Made by a program: the position numbers and the translations under genes. From contig JABWBL010000032.1 in assembly GCA_013360535.1 (NCBI GenBank), forward strand, positions 1 through 14,055: DNA of 14,055 nt. Direction: 5' to 3'. The stretch is from Planctomycetaceae bacterium (GTDB lineage: Bacteria > Planctomycetota > UBA1135 > GCA-002686595). The notes beneath the pieces were generated by a model. That model ran no database searches, was not told where the DNA came from, and saw nothing but the letters and a program-made list of their open reading frames with translations. Below are positions 1 through 6,766 of this stretch, in pieces (position 1 is the stretch's first letter; each line of letters starts with the position of its first letter).

Positions 1-829
1 CGGCCGTGCGGCACGCCACACGCACGATGTTGGCGGCGAGCGCACTCGAGTCGACGATGGCGAGCACCCGCTCGCCGACCGTGAGGCCGGAGAAGAGGCC
101 TTGCGAACGCCGGAACTCGTCGGACTGCGCGTCGACACGCTCCGCCGTGCGGCGCAGCGCGAGCTCGCGCAGCGCGAGCAGGTTCTCCTTGCGGAAGAAG
201 TGCTGCACGGCGCGCTCGGCCTGCGCGGGCACGTACACCTTGCCCTCCGTCAGTCGACGCAGCAGCTCGTCCGCGGGCAGGTCGACGAGCTCGACATCGT
301 CGGCCTCGTCGAACATGCGGTCGGGCACCGTCTCGCGCACGCGCACGCCCGTGAGTTGCGAGACGACGTCGTTGAGGCTCTCGACGTGCTGCACGTTGAG
401 CGTGCTGAGCACGTCGATGCCGGCGGCGAGCAGCTCCTCGACATCCTGCCAGCGCCGTGCGTGGCGCGAACCCGCCGCGTTGGTGTGCGCGAGCTCATCG
501 ATCAGCACCAGCTTCGGCGCGCGCGCAAGCGTCCGGTCGAGGTCGAACTCCCGCAGCACGACGCCGCGGTACTCGACCTCGCGCGGCGGAATCACCTCGA
601 GCCCCCGCAACAGCTCCGCGGTCTCGCGCCTCCCGTGCGTCTCGATCCAGCCGACCGCGACGTCGACACCTTCGCGCCGGCGGGCCTGGGCGAGCTCGAG
701 CATCGCGTAGGTCTTGCCGACGCCGGGCGCCGCACCGAAGTAGATCTTGAGGCGCCCGCGATGGCGCCGCTGCTCCTCGCGCTCGGCAACCTCGAGCAGC
801 TGCTCGGGCTGGGGCCGCTTGCTCTCCAT
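1..829 (-). CDS. kdpD: Sensor histidine kinase KdpD, N-terminal part (3' end outside window)
   Basis: This is the first 276 codons of KdpD, the membrane sensor kinase that with KdpE controls kdpFABC expression in response to potassium limitation or turgor. The visible part is the cytoplasmic KdpD domain. A Walker A motif GAAPGVGKT lies at residues 32-40, followed by a Walker B-like IDELAHTN and the KdpD-typical stretches DVLSTLNVQHVESLND and VPDRMFDEAD. The fragment ends at VGERVLAIVDSS, the start of the USP-like domain. The four transmembrane helices, the histidine phosphoacceptor and the ATPase domain would lie beyond base 1. The ATG at 829 is the only sensible start and follows the kdpC stop by 13 bases, so it is the distal part of the same operon. 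No good Shine-Dalgarno sequence is visible. Family identification is firm; whether the gene is intact cannot be judged here. Confidence 0.96.
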   Translation of the reverse strand, partial: MESKRPQPEQLLEVAEREEQRRHRGRLKIYFGAAPGVGKTYAMLELAQARRREGVDVAVGWIETHGRRETAELLRGLEVIPPREVEYRGVVLREFDLDRTLARAPKLVLIDELAHTNAAGSRHARRWQDVEELLAAGIDVLSTLNVQHVESLNDVVSQLTGVRVRETVPDRMFDEADDVELVDLPADELLRRLTEGKVYVPAQAERAVQHFFRKENLLALRELALRRTAERVDAQSDEFRRSQGLFSGLTVGERVLAIVDSSALAANIVRVACRTA

Positions 830-842
830 TGCGCCCGACAGC

Positions 843-1400
843 CTAGCGCAGCTCGTCGAGCGCGAGGTTCAGGCGCACCACATGCACGCGTGGCGCACCG
901 AGAATCCCCAACGTACGCCCTTCGACGTGTTGGAGCACGAGCTCGCGCACACGCTCCGCCGCGAGCCCTCTCGTCCGCGCGACGCGCTCCACCTGCCACA
1001 GCGCCCCCGCCGGGCTGACATGCGGGTCGAGGCCGCTGCCGGAGGCCGTGACGAGATCGACGGGTACGGCACCGCCTTCATCGCCGAGCGCTTCCACGCG
1101 CGCCTTCACCTGCGCTGCCAGCGCCTCGCTGCTCGCACCGAGCTGGCTCGCGCTCGATTTCATCCCGTCGTAGGGTCGCTCGCACGCGGACGGTCGGGAG
1201 TGGAAGTACTCCGGCGACACGAAGCCCTGTCCGATCGGTTCGTGCGCGACGACGAGCCCTTCGCGTTCGATCGGTGAGCCGTTTGCCCGCTCGGCAAGCA
1301 GCGTCTGTCCGAAGCCAAGCACGAGCAGCGGATACACGACCCCGGTCAGCACGGTCAGTCCCAGAAGCATCCTCGACGCAGGAACGATGTGCGCTCTCAT
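843..1400 (-). CDS. kdpC: Potassium-transporting ATPase subunit KdpC
   Basis: KdpC is the single-span subunit of the KdpFABC potassium pump, thought to stabilise the complex and help nucleotide binding by KdpB. The 185-residue product has the usual family length. One membrane helix sits at about residues 11-30 (MLLGLTVLTGVVYPLLVLGF), followed by conserved blocks RANGSPI (39-44), GQGFVSPEYFHSRPSA (57-72) and DLVTASGSGLDPHVSP (115-130), and an ending VRLNLALDELR typical of the family. I chose the ATG at 1400 because the distance to the TGVVYP motif then matches E. coli KdpC. A GTG at 1409 would add three residues and overlap the kdpB stop as GTGA; it is an equally possible coupled start. The gene lies between kdpB and kdpD and is surely cotranscribed with them. 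Confidence 0.95.
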   Translation of the reverse strand: MRAHIVPASRMLLGLTVLTGVVYPLLVLGFGQTLLAERANGSPIEREGLVVAHEPIGQGFVSPEYFHSRPSACERPYDGMKSSASQLGASSEALAAQVKARVEALGDEGGAVPVDLVTASGSGLDPHVSPAGALWQVERVARTRGLAAERVRELVLQHVEGRTLGILGAPRVHVVRLNLALDELR

Positions 1401-1405
1401 GTCTT

Positions 1406-3481
1406 TCACTCGATTCCAAAGGCCGCCAGCGCGAGGTCGATCAACTTGATGCCGACGAACGGCACGACGAGCCCGCCGAGCCCGTACACGAGCAGGTTGC
1501 GCCGCAACACCTCCGCCGCCGCGCGTGGGCGAAACTCGACGCCCCGCAACGCGAGCGGGATCAGCACGACGATCACGAGCGCGTTGAAGATCACGGCCGA
1601 CAGCACGGCGCTCTCCGGGGAACCCAGACGCATGACGTCGAGGCGCGCGAGTTGCGGATAGCAGCCCACCGAGATTGCGGGAAGGATCGCGAAGTACTTC
1701 GCGACGTCGTTGGAGACGCTGAACGTCGTCAGCGCGCCGCGAGTCATCAGCATCTGCTTTCCAGTCTCGACGATCTCGATCAGCTTGGTCGGGTTCGAGT
1801 CGAGGTCGACCATGTTCCCGGCCTCCTTCGCCGCCTGCGTGCCGGTGTTCATCGCGACCGCCACGTCGGCCTGCGCGAGCGCCGGCGCATCGTTCGTGCC
1901 GTCACCGGTCATCGCCACGAGGTGCCCACGCGACTGGTAGTCGCGGATCAGCTCGAGCTTGCGCTCCGGCGTCGCCTCGGCGAGGTAGTCGTCGACTCCG
2001 GCCTCGGCGGCGATCGCCGCCGCCGTGTAGGCGTTGTCGCCCGTGATCATCACGGTGCGGATGCCCATGCGCCGCAGCTCCGCAAATCGCTCGCGAATTC
2101 CGCCCTTGAGCACGTCCTTCAGGTGCACGAGCCCGAGCACGCTCCTGCCCCGCGCGACGGCGAGCGGCGTGCCCCCACCCTTGGCGATGCGCTGCACGAG
2201 CGCGTCCGTCTCGCCCGGCCACGTGCCGCCCTGGGCCAGCACCCAGCGCTTCACCGCGTCCGGCGCACCCTTGCGGATCGAACCATCCGGAAGGTCGACG
2301 CCGCTCATCCGCGTGTGGGCGGAAAATGCGAGGAATTCGGCCCGCAACGACTGGAGCGAGCGTTCGCGCAGGCCGTGCCGTGACTTCGCGAGCACGACGA
2401 TGCTGCGCCCTTCCGGCGTCTCGTCCGACAACGACGCGAGCTGGGCCGCGTCCGCGAGCTCGCGCTCGAGCACACCATCGAGCGCGACGAACTCCACCGC
2501 CTGCCGGTTGCCGAGCGTGATCGTGCCGGTCTTGTCGAGCAGCAGCACGTCGACGTCGCCCGCCGCTTCCACGGCACGGCCCGACGTCGCGATCACGTTG
2601 CGCTGCACCATGCGGTCCATGCCCGCGATGCCGATCGCCGACAGCAAGCCGCCGATCGTCGTCGGGATCAGGCACACGAGTAGCGCCACCAGCGCCGTCA
2701 CGCTGACGACCTTCCCACCCGATTCCGCCGCGGCGTAGTGCGAGAAGGGCAACAACGTCGCGACCACGACGAGGAACACGATCGAAAGCCCGCTCAAGAG
2801 GATGCCGAGCGCGATCTCGTTGGGAGTCTTGCCGCGCCGCGCTCCTTCGACGAGCGCGATCATGCGATCGAGGAACGAATGCCCGACGCCCGCCGTGCAG
2901 CGCACGACGATCCAGTCCGACAGCACGCGCGTGCCGCCGGTGACCGCGCTGCGGTCGCCACCGCTCTCGCGCAGCACCGGCGCGCTCTCGCCCGTGATCG
3001 CGCTCTCGTCGACCGACGCCAGCCCCTCGATCACCTCGCCGTCGCACGGCACGAGATCGCCCGCCTCGACCAGCACGACCTGCCCCTTCACGAGGTGCCG
3101 CGACGGGATCCGGTTCGGCGTCACGTCGCGACGGCCTTCGACGAGCACCTTCGCGATCGTGTCCTGCCTCGACTGCCGCAGCGCCTCGGCCTGCGCCCGA
3201 CCACGACTCTCCGCGAGCGCCTCCGCGAAATTCGCGAACAGGACCGTGAACCACAACGTGGCCGCCACCGACAGCGCAAACCACGGCGGCGCATCCCCCT
3301 CGCGCGCGAGCGCGTGGAACCCGAGCACGCTCGTGAGCGCCGCTCCGACCCACGTCACGAACATCACCGGGTTGCGGGCTTGCCGCACGGGTCCCAGGCG
3401 CCTGACGGCCGTGTCGAGGCTCGCCCACAGGCTCGAGGCGTCGAATCCCGCGCCCATTCGCGCTTTCGTTTCAGCGGCCAT
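1406..3481 (-). CDS. kdpB: Potassium-transporting P-type ATPase, catalytic subunit KdpB
   Basis: KdpB is the ATP-hydrolysing subunit that powers potassium uptake through KdpA. The 691-residue product is close to the usual length and carries all P-type ATPase signatures. The dephosphorylation loop TGES has E165 and S166. The phosphorylation site is D316 in [10 protein letters not shown]. The hinge motif [11 protein letters not shown] begins near D527 and is followed by the KdpB-specific [20 protein letters not shown]. Hydrophobic helices are visible near residues 40-90, 230-280 and in the last 130 residues. The ATG at 3481 is chosen because GGGGAG lies 8 bases upstream and the N-terminus ([10 protein letters not shown]) fits the family. 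A longer reading into kdpA adds only a non-conserved arginine-rich tail. The start overlaps the kdpA stop by 11 bases, so translation is probably coupled. Confidence 0.97.
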   Translation of the reverse strand: MAAETKARMGAGFDASSLWASLDTAVRRLGPVRQARNPVMFVTWVGAALTSVLGFHALAREGDAPPWFALSVAATLWFTVLFANFAEALAESRGRAQAEALRQSRQDTIAKVLVEGRRDVTPNRIPSRHLVKGQVVLVEAGDLVPCDGEVIEGLASVDESAITGESAPVLRESGGDRSAVTGGTRVLSDWIVVRCTAGVGHSFLDRMIALVEGARRGKTPNEIALGILLSGLSIVFLVVVATLLPFSHYAAAESGGKVVSVTALVALLVCLIPTTIGGLLSAIGIAGMDRMVQRNVIATSGRAVEAAGDVDVLLLDKTGTITLGNRQAVEFVALDGVLERELADAAQLASLSDETPEGRSIVVLAKSRHGLRERSLQSLRAEFLAFSAHTRMSGVDLPDGSIRKGAPDAVKRWVLAQGGTWPGETDALVQRIAKGGGTPLAVARGRSVLGLVHLKDVLKGGIRERFAELRRMGIRTVMITGDNAYTAAAIAAEAGVDDYLAEATPERKLELIRDYQSRGHLVAMTGDGTNDAPALAQADVAVAMNTGTQAAKEAGNMVDLDSNPTKLIEIVETGKQMLMTRGALTTFSVSNDVAKYFAILPAISVGCYPQLARLDVMRLGSPESAVLSAVIFNALVIVVLIPLALRGVEFRPRAAAEVLRRNLLVYGLGGLVVPFVGIKLIDLALAAFGIE

Positions 3482-5207
3482 GGACCGAGCTCCCCATCTG
3501 TTCCGCCACCGGACCGAGCGCGAGCGCGGGCACGAAGTTGAGCGCACCGACGAGCACGATCACGCCCACGAGCAGAACCACGAACGAGACGCCCCCATCG
3601 GGCAGGGTGCCCGGACTCGGTGGCACGGCGCGCTTCTTCGCCAGCGAGCCCGCGAGGGCGAGCACCGGGAGCGCGACGCCATAACGCCCCACGAGCATCG
3701 CCAGCGCGAGCAGCACGTCCGCGAGCGGCCGCGCGCCATCGAAGCCGCCGAACGCACTGCCGTTGTTGTTGCCGGCCGAGCTGAAGGCGTAGAGCGCCTC
3801 GCTGAAGCCGTGCGCGCCGTGTTCTTGCAGCGACGACCGTCCGGCCTGCGTCGCGACGACCAGCGCCGTGCCGATCAGCACCGCGACGCTCGGCAGCAGG
3901 ATCGCGACCGACGTCATCTGCATCTCGAACGCTCCGAGTTTCTTCCCGAGGTACTCCGGCGTCCTTCCGACCATCAGCCCAGCAAGGAACACCGCCACCA
4001 GGGCAAACAGCACCATGCCGTAAAGCCCGGATCCGACGCCGCCGAAGGCGACCTCGCCGAGCTGCATCAGGAACATCGGCACCAGGCCGCCGAGCGGCAG
4101 GAACGAGTCGTGCATCGCGTTGACCGAGCCGCTCGACGTCGCCGTCGTCGCCGCGGCCCACAGCGCCGATTCCCCGGGCCCCAGACGCGTTTCCTTGCCT
4201 TCCATGTTGCCGCCGGACTGCAGCTCGCTGGCTTGCGCGTCCACGGGCGCGCCGCCGAACGCCGGACTGCTGCCGCTCTCGACGCGCATCGCGAACAGCG
4301 CCAACGGAAGGAACAACGCGAACATCGCGGCGAGCAGGGCGCGCCCGTGGGCCGGCCGTCGCACGGAGCTCGCCAGCTGGAAGCAGGCTGCCGCGGGCAA
4401 CAGCAAGATCGCGAGCAACTCGAGAAAGTTGGAGAGCGGCGTCGGGTTCTCGAAGGGATGCGCCGAGTTCACGCCGAAGAACCCGCCACCATTGGTGCCC
4501 AGCTGCTTGATCGCGACCTGCGAGGCCACCGGACCGAGCGCGCTCTCCTGAACCGTGCCGGCGAGGGCCGGGTCGATCCACGCGTTGCTCATCGACGACG
4601 CCAGCGTCTGGACGACACCCTGCGAGAGGAGCGCGACCGCCAGCACCAGCGACAGCGGCAGGAGCACGTGCACGACTCCCCTGACCAGATCGACCCAGAA
4701 GTTGCCGAGGCCCTCGCGCGGCTCTGGTTCGAGCGCGCGCAGCAACGCGGCGAGCACCGCCATGCCCGTCGCGGCGGAGACGAAGTTCTGCACCGTGAGA
4801 CCGAGCAGCTGCACGAGGTGGCCGAGCAGAACCTCGCCCGAATAGGACTGCCAGTTGGTGTTCGTGACGAAGCTCACCGCGGTGTTGAGCGCGACGTGCC
4901 ACGGGACCGCGGGCAATCCGCGTGCGTTCAGCGGCAGCCACGCCTGCGCGAGCTGCAGTGCGAGCAACGCGACGATGCCGACGGCTTGCAGCGCGAGCAT
5001 CGCCAGCGCGTACTCCCGCCAGCCCATCGAACGCGTCGCGTCGACTCCGGCGCCACGAAGCAGCGCTCGCTCCACGGGCACGAGCCAACGGCCGATCCTC
5101 CCCGGCTCGCCCGCGTAGACACGCGCCAGATGTCGCCCCAGCGGCGGAGCGAGCAGCAGCAGCAACACCACGAGCAACGCAACTTCCGTGAGCGACTGCC
5201 AGCTCAT
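3471..5207 (-). CDS. kdpA: Potassium-transporting ATPase potassium-binding subunit KdpA
   Basis: KdpA is the channel-like inner-membrane subunit that selects potassium in the KdpFABC pump. The 578-residue protein is of normal family length and is dominated by about ten hydrophobic segments. All four pore-loop filter regions can be read: [18 protein letters not shown] (near N239), [10 protein letters not shown], and AGNNNGSAF (G479 to G483). Other family blocks include [14 protein letters not shown] and [11 protein letters not shown]. The ATG at 5207 overlaps the kdpF stop codon as ATGA and has GGAG 8 bases upstream at 5216-5219, so start and coupling are both well supported. There is no sign of truncation or frameshift. 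It sits second in the operon, directly before kdpB. Confidence 0.97.
   Translation of the reverse strand: MSWQSLTEVALLVVLLLLLAPPLGRHLARVYAGEPGRIGRWLVPVERALLRGAGVDATRSMGWREYALAMLALQAVGIVALLALQLAQAWLPLNARGLPAVPWHVALNTAVSFVTNTNWQSYSGEVLLGHLVQLLGLTVQNFVSAATGMAVLAALLRALEPEPREGLGNFWVDLVRGVVHVLLPLSLVLAVALLSQGVVQTLASSMSNAWIDPALAGTVQESALGPVASQVAIKQLGTNGGGFFGVNSAHPFENPTPLSNFLELLAILLLPAAACFQLASSVRRPAHGRALLAAMFALFLPLALFAMRVESGSSPAFGGAPVDAQASELQSGGNMEGKETRLGPGESALWAAATTATSSGSVNAMHDSFLPLGGLVPMFLMQLGEVAFGGVGSGLYGMVLFALVAVFLAGLMVGRTPEYLGKKLGAFEMQMTSVAILLPSVAVLIGTALVVATQAGRSSLQEHGAHGFSEALYAFSSAGNNNGSAFGGFDGARPLADVLLALAMLVGRYGVALPVLALAGSLAKKRAVPPSPGTLPDGGVSFVVLLVGVIVLVGALNFVPALALGPVAEQMGSSVHGR
3490..3495 (-). 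promoter_or_regulatory. kdpB ribosome binding site
   Basis: GGGGAG on the minus strand lies inside the last codons of kdpA, 8 bases before the ATG at 3481. It is the main reason for choosing that start over a longer one inside kdpA. Confidence 0.6.
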
Positions 5208-5302
5208 TCGAACTGCTCCGGATGCAACAGGGCCACGACGAGGTAGGCGAGCAAGCCCACGGCGAGGGCGGCGACGAGAATGTGGAGGAGCGACATGCGC
5301 AT
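5204..5302 (-). CDS. kdpF: Small membrane subunit KdpF
   Basis: A short frame encodes about 32 residues starting MRMSLLHILVAA and ending [14 protein letters not shown]. It is a single hydrophobic helix with the Y-L-V-x-A-L-x-x-P/A-E-x-F ending characteristic of KdpF (E. coli KdpF ends YLVYALINAEAF). KdpF is a small peptide that stabilises the KdpABC complex in the inner membrane. Its stop overlaps the kdpA start as ATGA. I chose the ATG at 5302 because GAGGTG lies 8 bases upstream (5311-5316). A second in-frame ATG at 5296 gives a 30-residue form but leaves a 14-base gap to that site. It is the first gene of the operon and is easily missed because of its size. Confidence 0.9.
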   Translation of the reverse strand: MRMSLLHILVAALAVGLLAYLVVALLHPEQFE

Positions 5303-5304
5303 GT

Positions 5305-5325
5305 GCCGGGCACCTCGCGCCCGGC
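5305..5325 (-). promoter_or_regulatory. Hairpin holding the kdpF ribosome binding site
   Basis: GCCGGGC at 5319-5325 and GCCCGGC at 5305-5311 (minus-strand sense) form a perfect 7-bp all-GC stem around a 7-base loop GCGAGGT. The loop and first stem base hold the GAGGTG ribosome binding site, and the stem ends two bases before the ATG at 5302. In the mRNA this could limit ribosome access to kdpF. Folding is inferred from complementarity only. Confidence 0.45.
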
Positions 5326-5361
5326 CACTGCCTTTCTTCGTGGAACGCTAGATCCGGAGTG

Positions 5362-5378
5362 CGCTAAGGAGCCGCTAA
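5362..5378 (-). promoter_or_regulatory. Candidate KdpE-type operator: direct repeat TTAGCG-N5-TTAGCG
   Basis: On the minus strand TTAGCG occurs twice with starts exactly 11 bases apart (CGCTAA at 5362-5367 and 5373-5378 on the plus strand). A degenerate third copy, CTAGCG, lies at 5346-5351. Two six-base direct repeats at one-turn pitch are the layout bound by OmpR/PhoB-family regulators, and KdpE belongs to that family. The site is about 60-75 bases upstream of kdpF, a sensible activator position. No convincing -10 or -35 box can be named. It lies in the shared upstream region, so it might instead serve the divergent gene at 5451. Confidence 0.4.
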
Positions 5379-5450
5379 ATCGAAGGCGATCCGCGCTGCG
5401 GCGACGCTCGCAAGCGAGAACCTGCCGCGATCGCGTCCCACTCTGTCCCC

Positions 5451-6191
5451 ATGCGCATCCCGCTCTTCTTGCTGCCGTTGTTCGCCGCTTGTGCCTCGAG
5501 CGCACCGGGGACCTCCCCCATCTCCACCGATCGCCCGGGCCTGCTCTACGCGGCGAGCGTGGTGCCCGTCGGTTCGACTCAGCTCGAGCTCGCGCTGCCG
5601 CAGGTGACCGCTCCGCGCACGCAAGAGCCTTCCCGCTGGCGGAGCGCGCTCGGAGTGCAAGTTCGCGCCGGGGTCGTCGATGGACTCGAGCTGCGACTCG
5701 GCGGGCTTCCGCTCGCGCTCGAAGGCAGCAAGCTCGGCCCGACCGACCTCGAGCTCGGCGCGAAGCTCGCGCTCTCCGAGCGCGGCCCGATCGCCTTGCT
5801 CGCGAGCTTCACGCTGCCGACGGCTTCCACACCTCTCGGCAACGGTGGCCCCGGTTCGTTCCTCGCGCTCGTCGCCGACGCTCCGCTCGGCGAGACGCTG
5901 ACGGGCAAGGTCGTGCTCGGTTGGTCGCGTGTCGAGGACCGCGACGGTCACTCGACGGAGTCGGCGCTGCTCGGCCTGCTGGCATCGAAGGCGCTGTCCG
6001 TCGAGACGGGCGGCTACGTCGAGCTCGTCGCCCAGCCGTCGCTCGACGGCGGACCGGATCCGTTGTTCGCGGGCTTGGGCTTCACGCGCACGCTGGGAAG
6101 TTCCATGCAGCTCGACATCTCGCTCGACCGCGCGCTCGGCGACACCGCACCGGCATGGTTCGCGACGGCCGGGTTTTCCGTGCGTTTCTAG
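5451..6191 (+). CDS. Putative outer-membrane beta-barrel protein, phenol MetA-pathway type
   Basis: The 246-residue protein resembles the family described as 'putative MetA-pathway of phenol degradation' (PF13557-like), which are predicted outer-membrane barrels; the family name does not establish substrate. Supporting signs are the ISTDRPGLLYAASVVPVGSTQLELA opening in pieces (TDRP, then VPVGSTQLE), then alternating strands such as GLELRLG, DLELGAKLAL and ALLASFTLPTAS, and a C-terminal strand ending WFATAGFSVRF with a terminal phenylalanine typical of barrel proteins. The N-terminus is a signal sequence. FAAC with C14 looks like a weak lipobox, but ACA followed by S is also a plausible ordinary cleavage site. 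The ATG at 5451 has no Shine-Dalgarno sequence. It is divergent from kdp by about 150 bases and converges on the next gene with shared stop-codon bases. Confidence 0.65.
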   Translation: MRIPLFLLPLFAACASSAPGTSPISTDRPGLLYAASVVPVGSTQLELALPQVTAPRTQEPSRWRSALGVQVRAGVVDGLELRLGGLPLALEGSKLGPTDLELGAKLALSERGPIALLASFTLPTASTPLGNGGPGSFLALVADAPLGETLTGKVVLGWSRVEDRDGHSTESALLGLLASKALSVETGGYVELVAQPSLDGGPDPLFAGLGFTRTLGSSMQLDISLDRALGDTAPAWFATAGFSVRF

Positions 6192-6766
6192 TCTTCGAGC
6201 CGCCTCACGCGCACGCCGCGGCGGAACTCGACGCGCTCGCCGAGCTGGCCGCGCTCGTCGTACAAGGTCCAGTTGCCCGCGCGCTGCCCGGCGACGTACT
6301 CGCCCTCGGCTTCGAGCGTGCCGTCGGCGCGTTGGTGGCGCCACGGGCCGGTCTTTACGCCGTTGAGCGCGAGCCCTTCGGCCTCGAGTTCGCCCGTCGC
6401 GTGCCACCAGCGCATCGGCCGCGGCTCCTTCGTGCCGTACTCGGCCTCCATGCGCGGCTTGCCGTCCGGCCACCAGGAGCGCCAGCGCCCGGTCGGCTCG
6501 CCGTGCAGGAACTCGCGCTCGTACTCACGCGTTCCGTCGGAGTAGTTCTGCACGTCGCGGCCGTGCGGACGCTGCACGCCGTTGGCGAGCACCTCGTAGC
6601 TCCACTCGCGCCGCAGGCGCGTCGCCTCGCTGTCGAAGTACGAGGCCCGACGCTGCACGAACGGCTCCCGCGACTCGAGGCCGGCGCCCAGCTGCCGCGC
6701 TGCGGGCCGAAAATCCGGCGCGCAGGCGGAGAGCGCGACGAGCGACAGGAACAAAGCCGCTCGCAT
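6188..6766 (-). CDS. MORN-type repeat lipoprotein
   Basis: The 192-residue product begins with a clear lipoprotein signal, MRAALFLSLVALSAC, with lipobox LSAC and lipidated C15. From about residue 80 to the end it has roughly five tandem repeats of about 23 residues of the form D/TG-x-x-x-x-EGEY-x-x-G-x-x-x-G-x-W. Examples are GEPTGRWRSWWPDG, NGVKTGPWRHQRADG and AGQRAGNWTLYDERG. This is the MORN_2 pattern found in proteins often labelled YwqK-like, a label that says little about function; the repeats usually serve as a binding scaffold. The protein is probably anchored in the envelope. The ATG at 6766 overlaps the stop of the upstream peptidase gene by one base (TGATG), so the two are cotranscribed and probably translationally coupled. 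Its TAG stop overlaps the stop of the opposing gene. Confidence 0.8.
   Translation of the reverse strand: MRAALFLSLVALSACAPDFRPAARQLGAGLESREPFVQRRASYFDSEATRLRREWSYEVLANGVQRPHGRDVQNYSDGTREYEREFLHGEPTGRWRSWWPDGKPRMEAEYGTKEPRPMRWWHATGELEAEGLALNGVKTGPWRHQRADGTLEAEGEYVAGQRAGNWTLYDERGQLGERVEFRRGVRVRRLED

Noticed and set aside
3482..3547. Upstream start for kdpB inside kdpA
   Set aside because: The extra 22 residues are Arg/Ser-rich and read out of frame through the kdpA C-terminus; the ATG at 3481 has a good ribosome binding site.
2802..5246. Long plus-strand open frame antisense to kdpB and kdpA
   Set aside because: The product is Arg/His/Gln-rich and featureless, while the opposite strand encodes unmistakable KdpA and KdpB. 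It is a codon-bias shadow.
5408..5419. CTCGC-AA-GCGAG short hairpin in the kdp upstream gap
   Set aside because: A 5-bp stem with a 2-base loop is unlikely to fold stably, and CTCGC/GCGAG words are abundant throughout this genome because of codon usage.
5303..5450. Possible c-di-AMP (ydaO-type) or other riboswitch upstream of kdpFABC
   Set aside because: The gap is only about 150 bases, shared with a divergent gene, and shows none of the conserved ydaO elements. Only the short hairpin near kdpF was kept.
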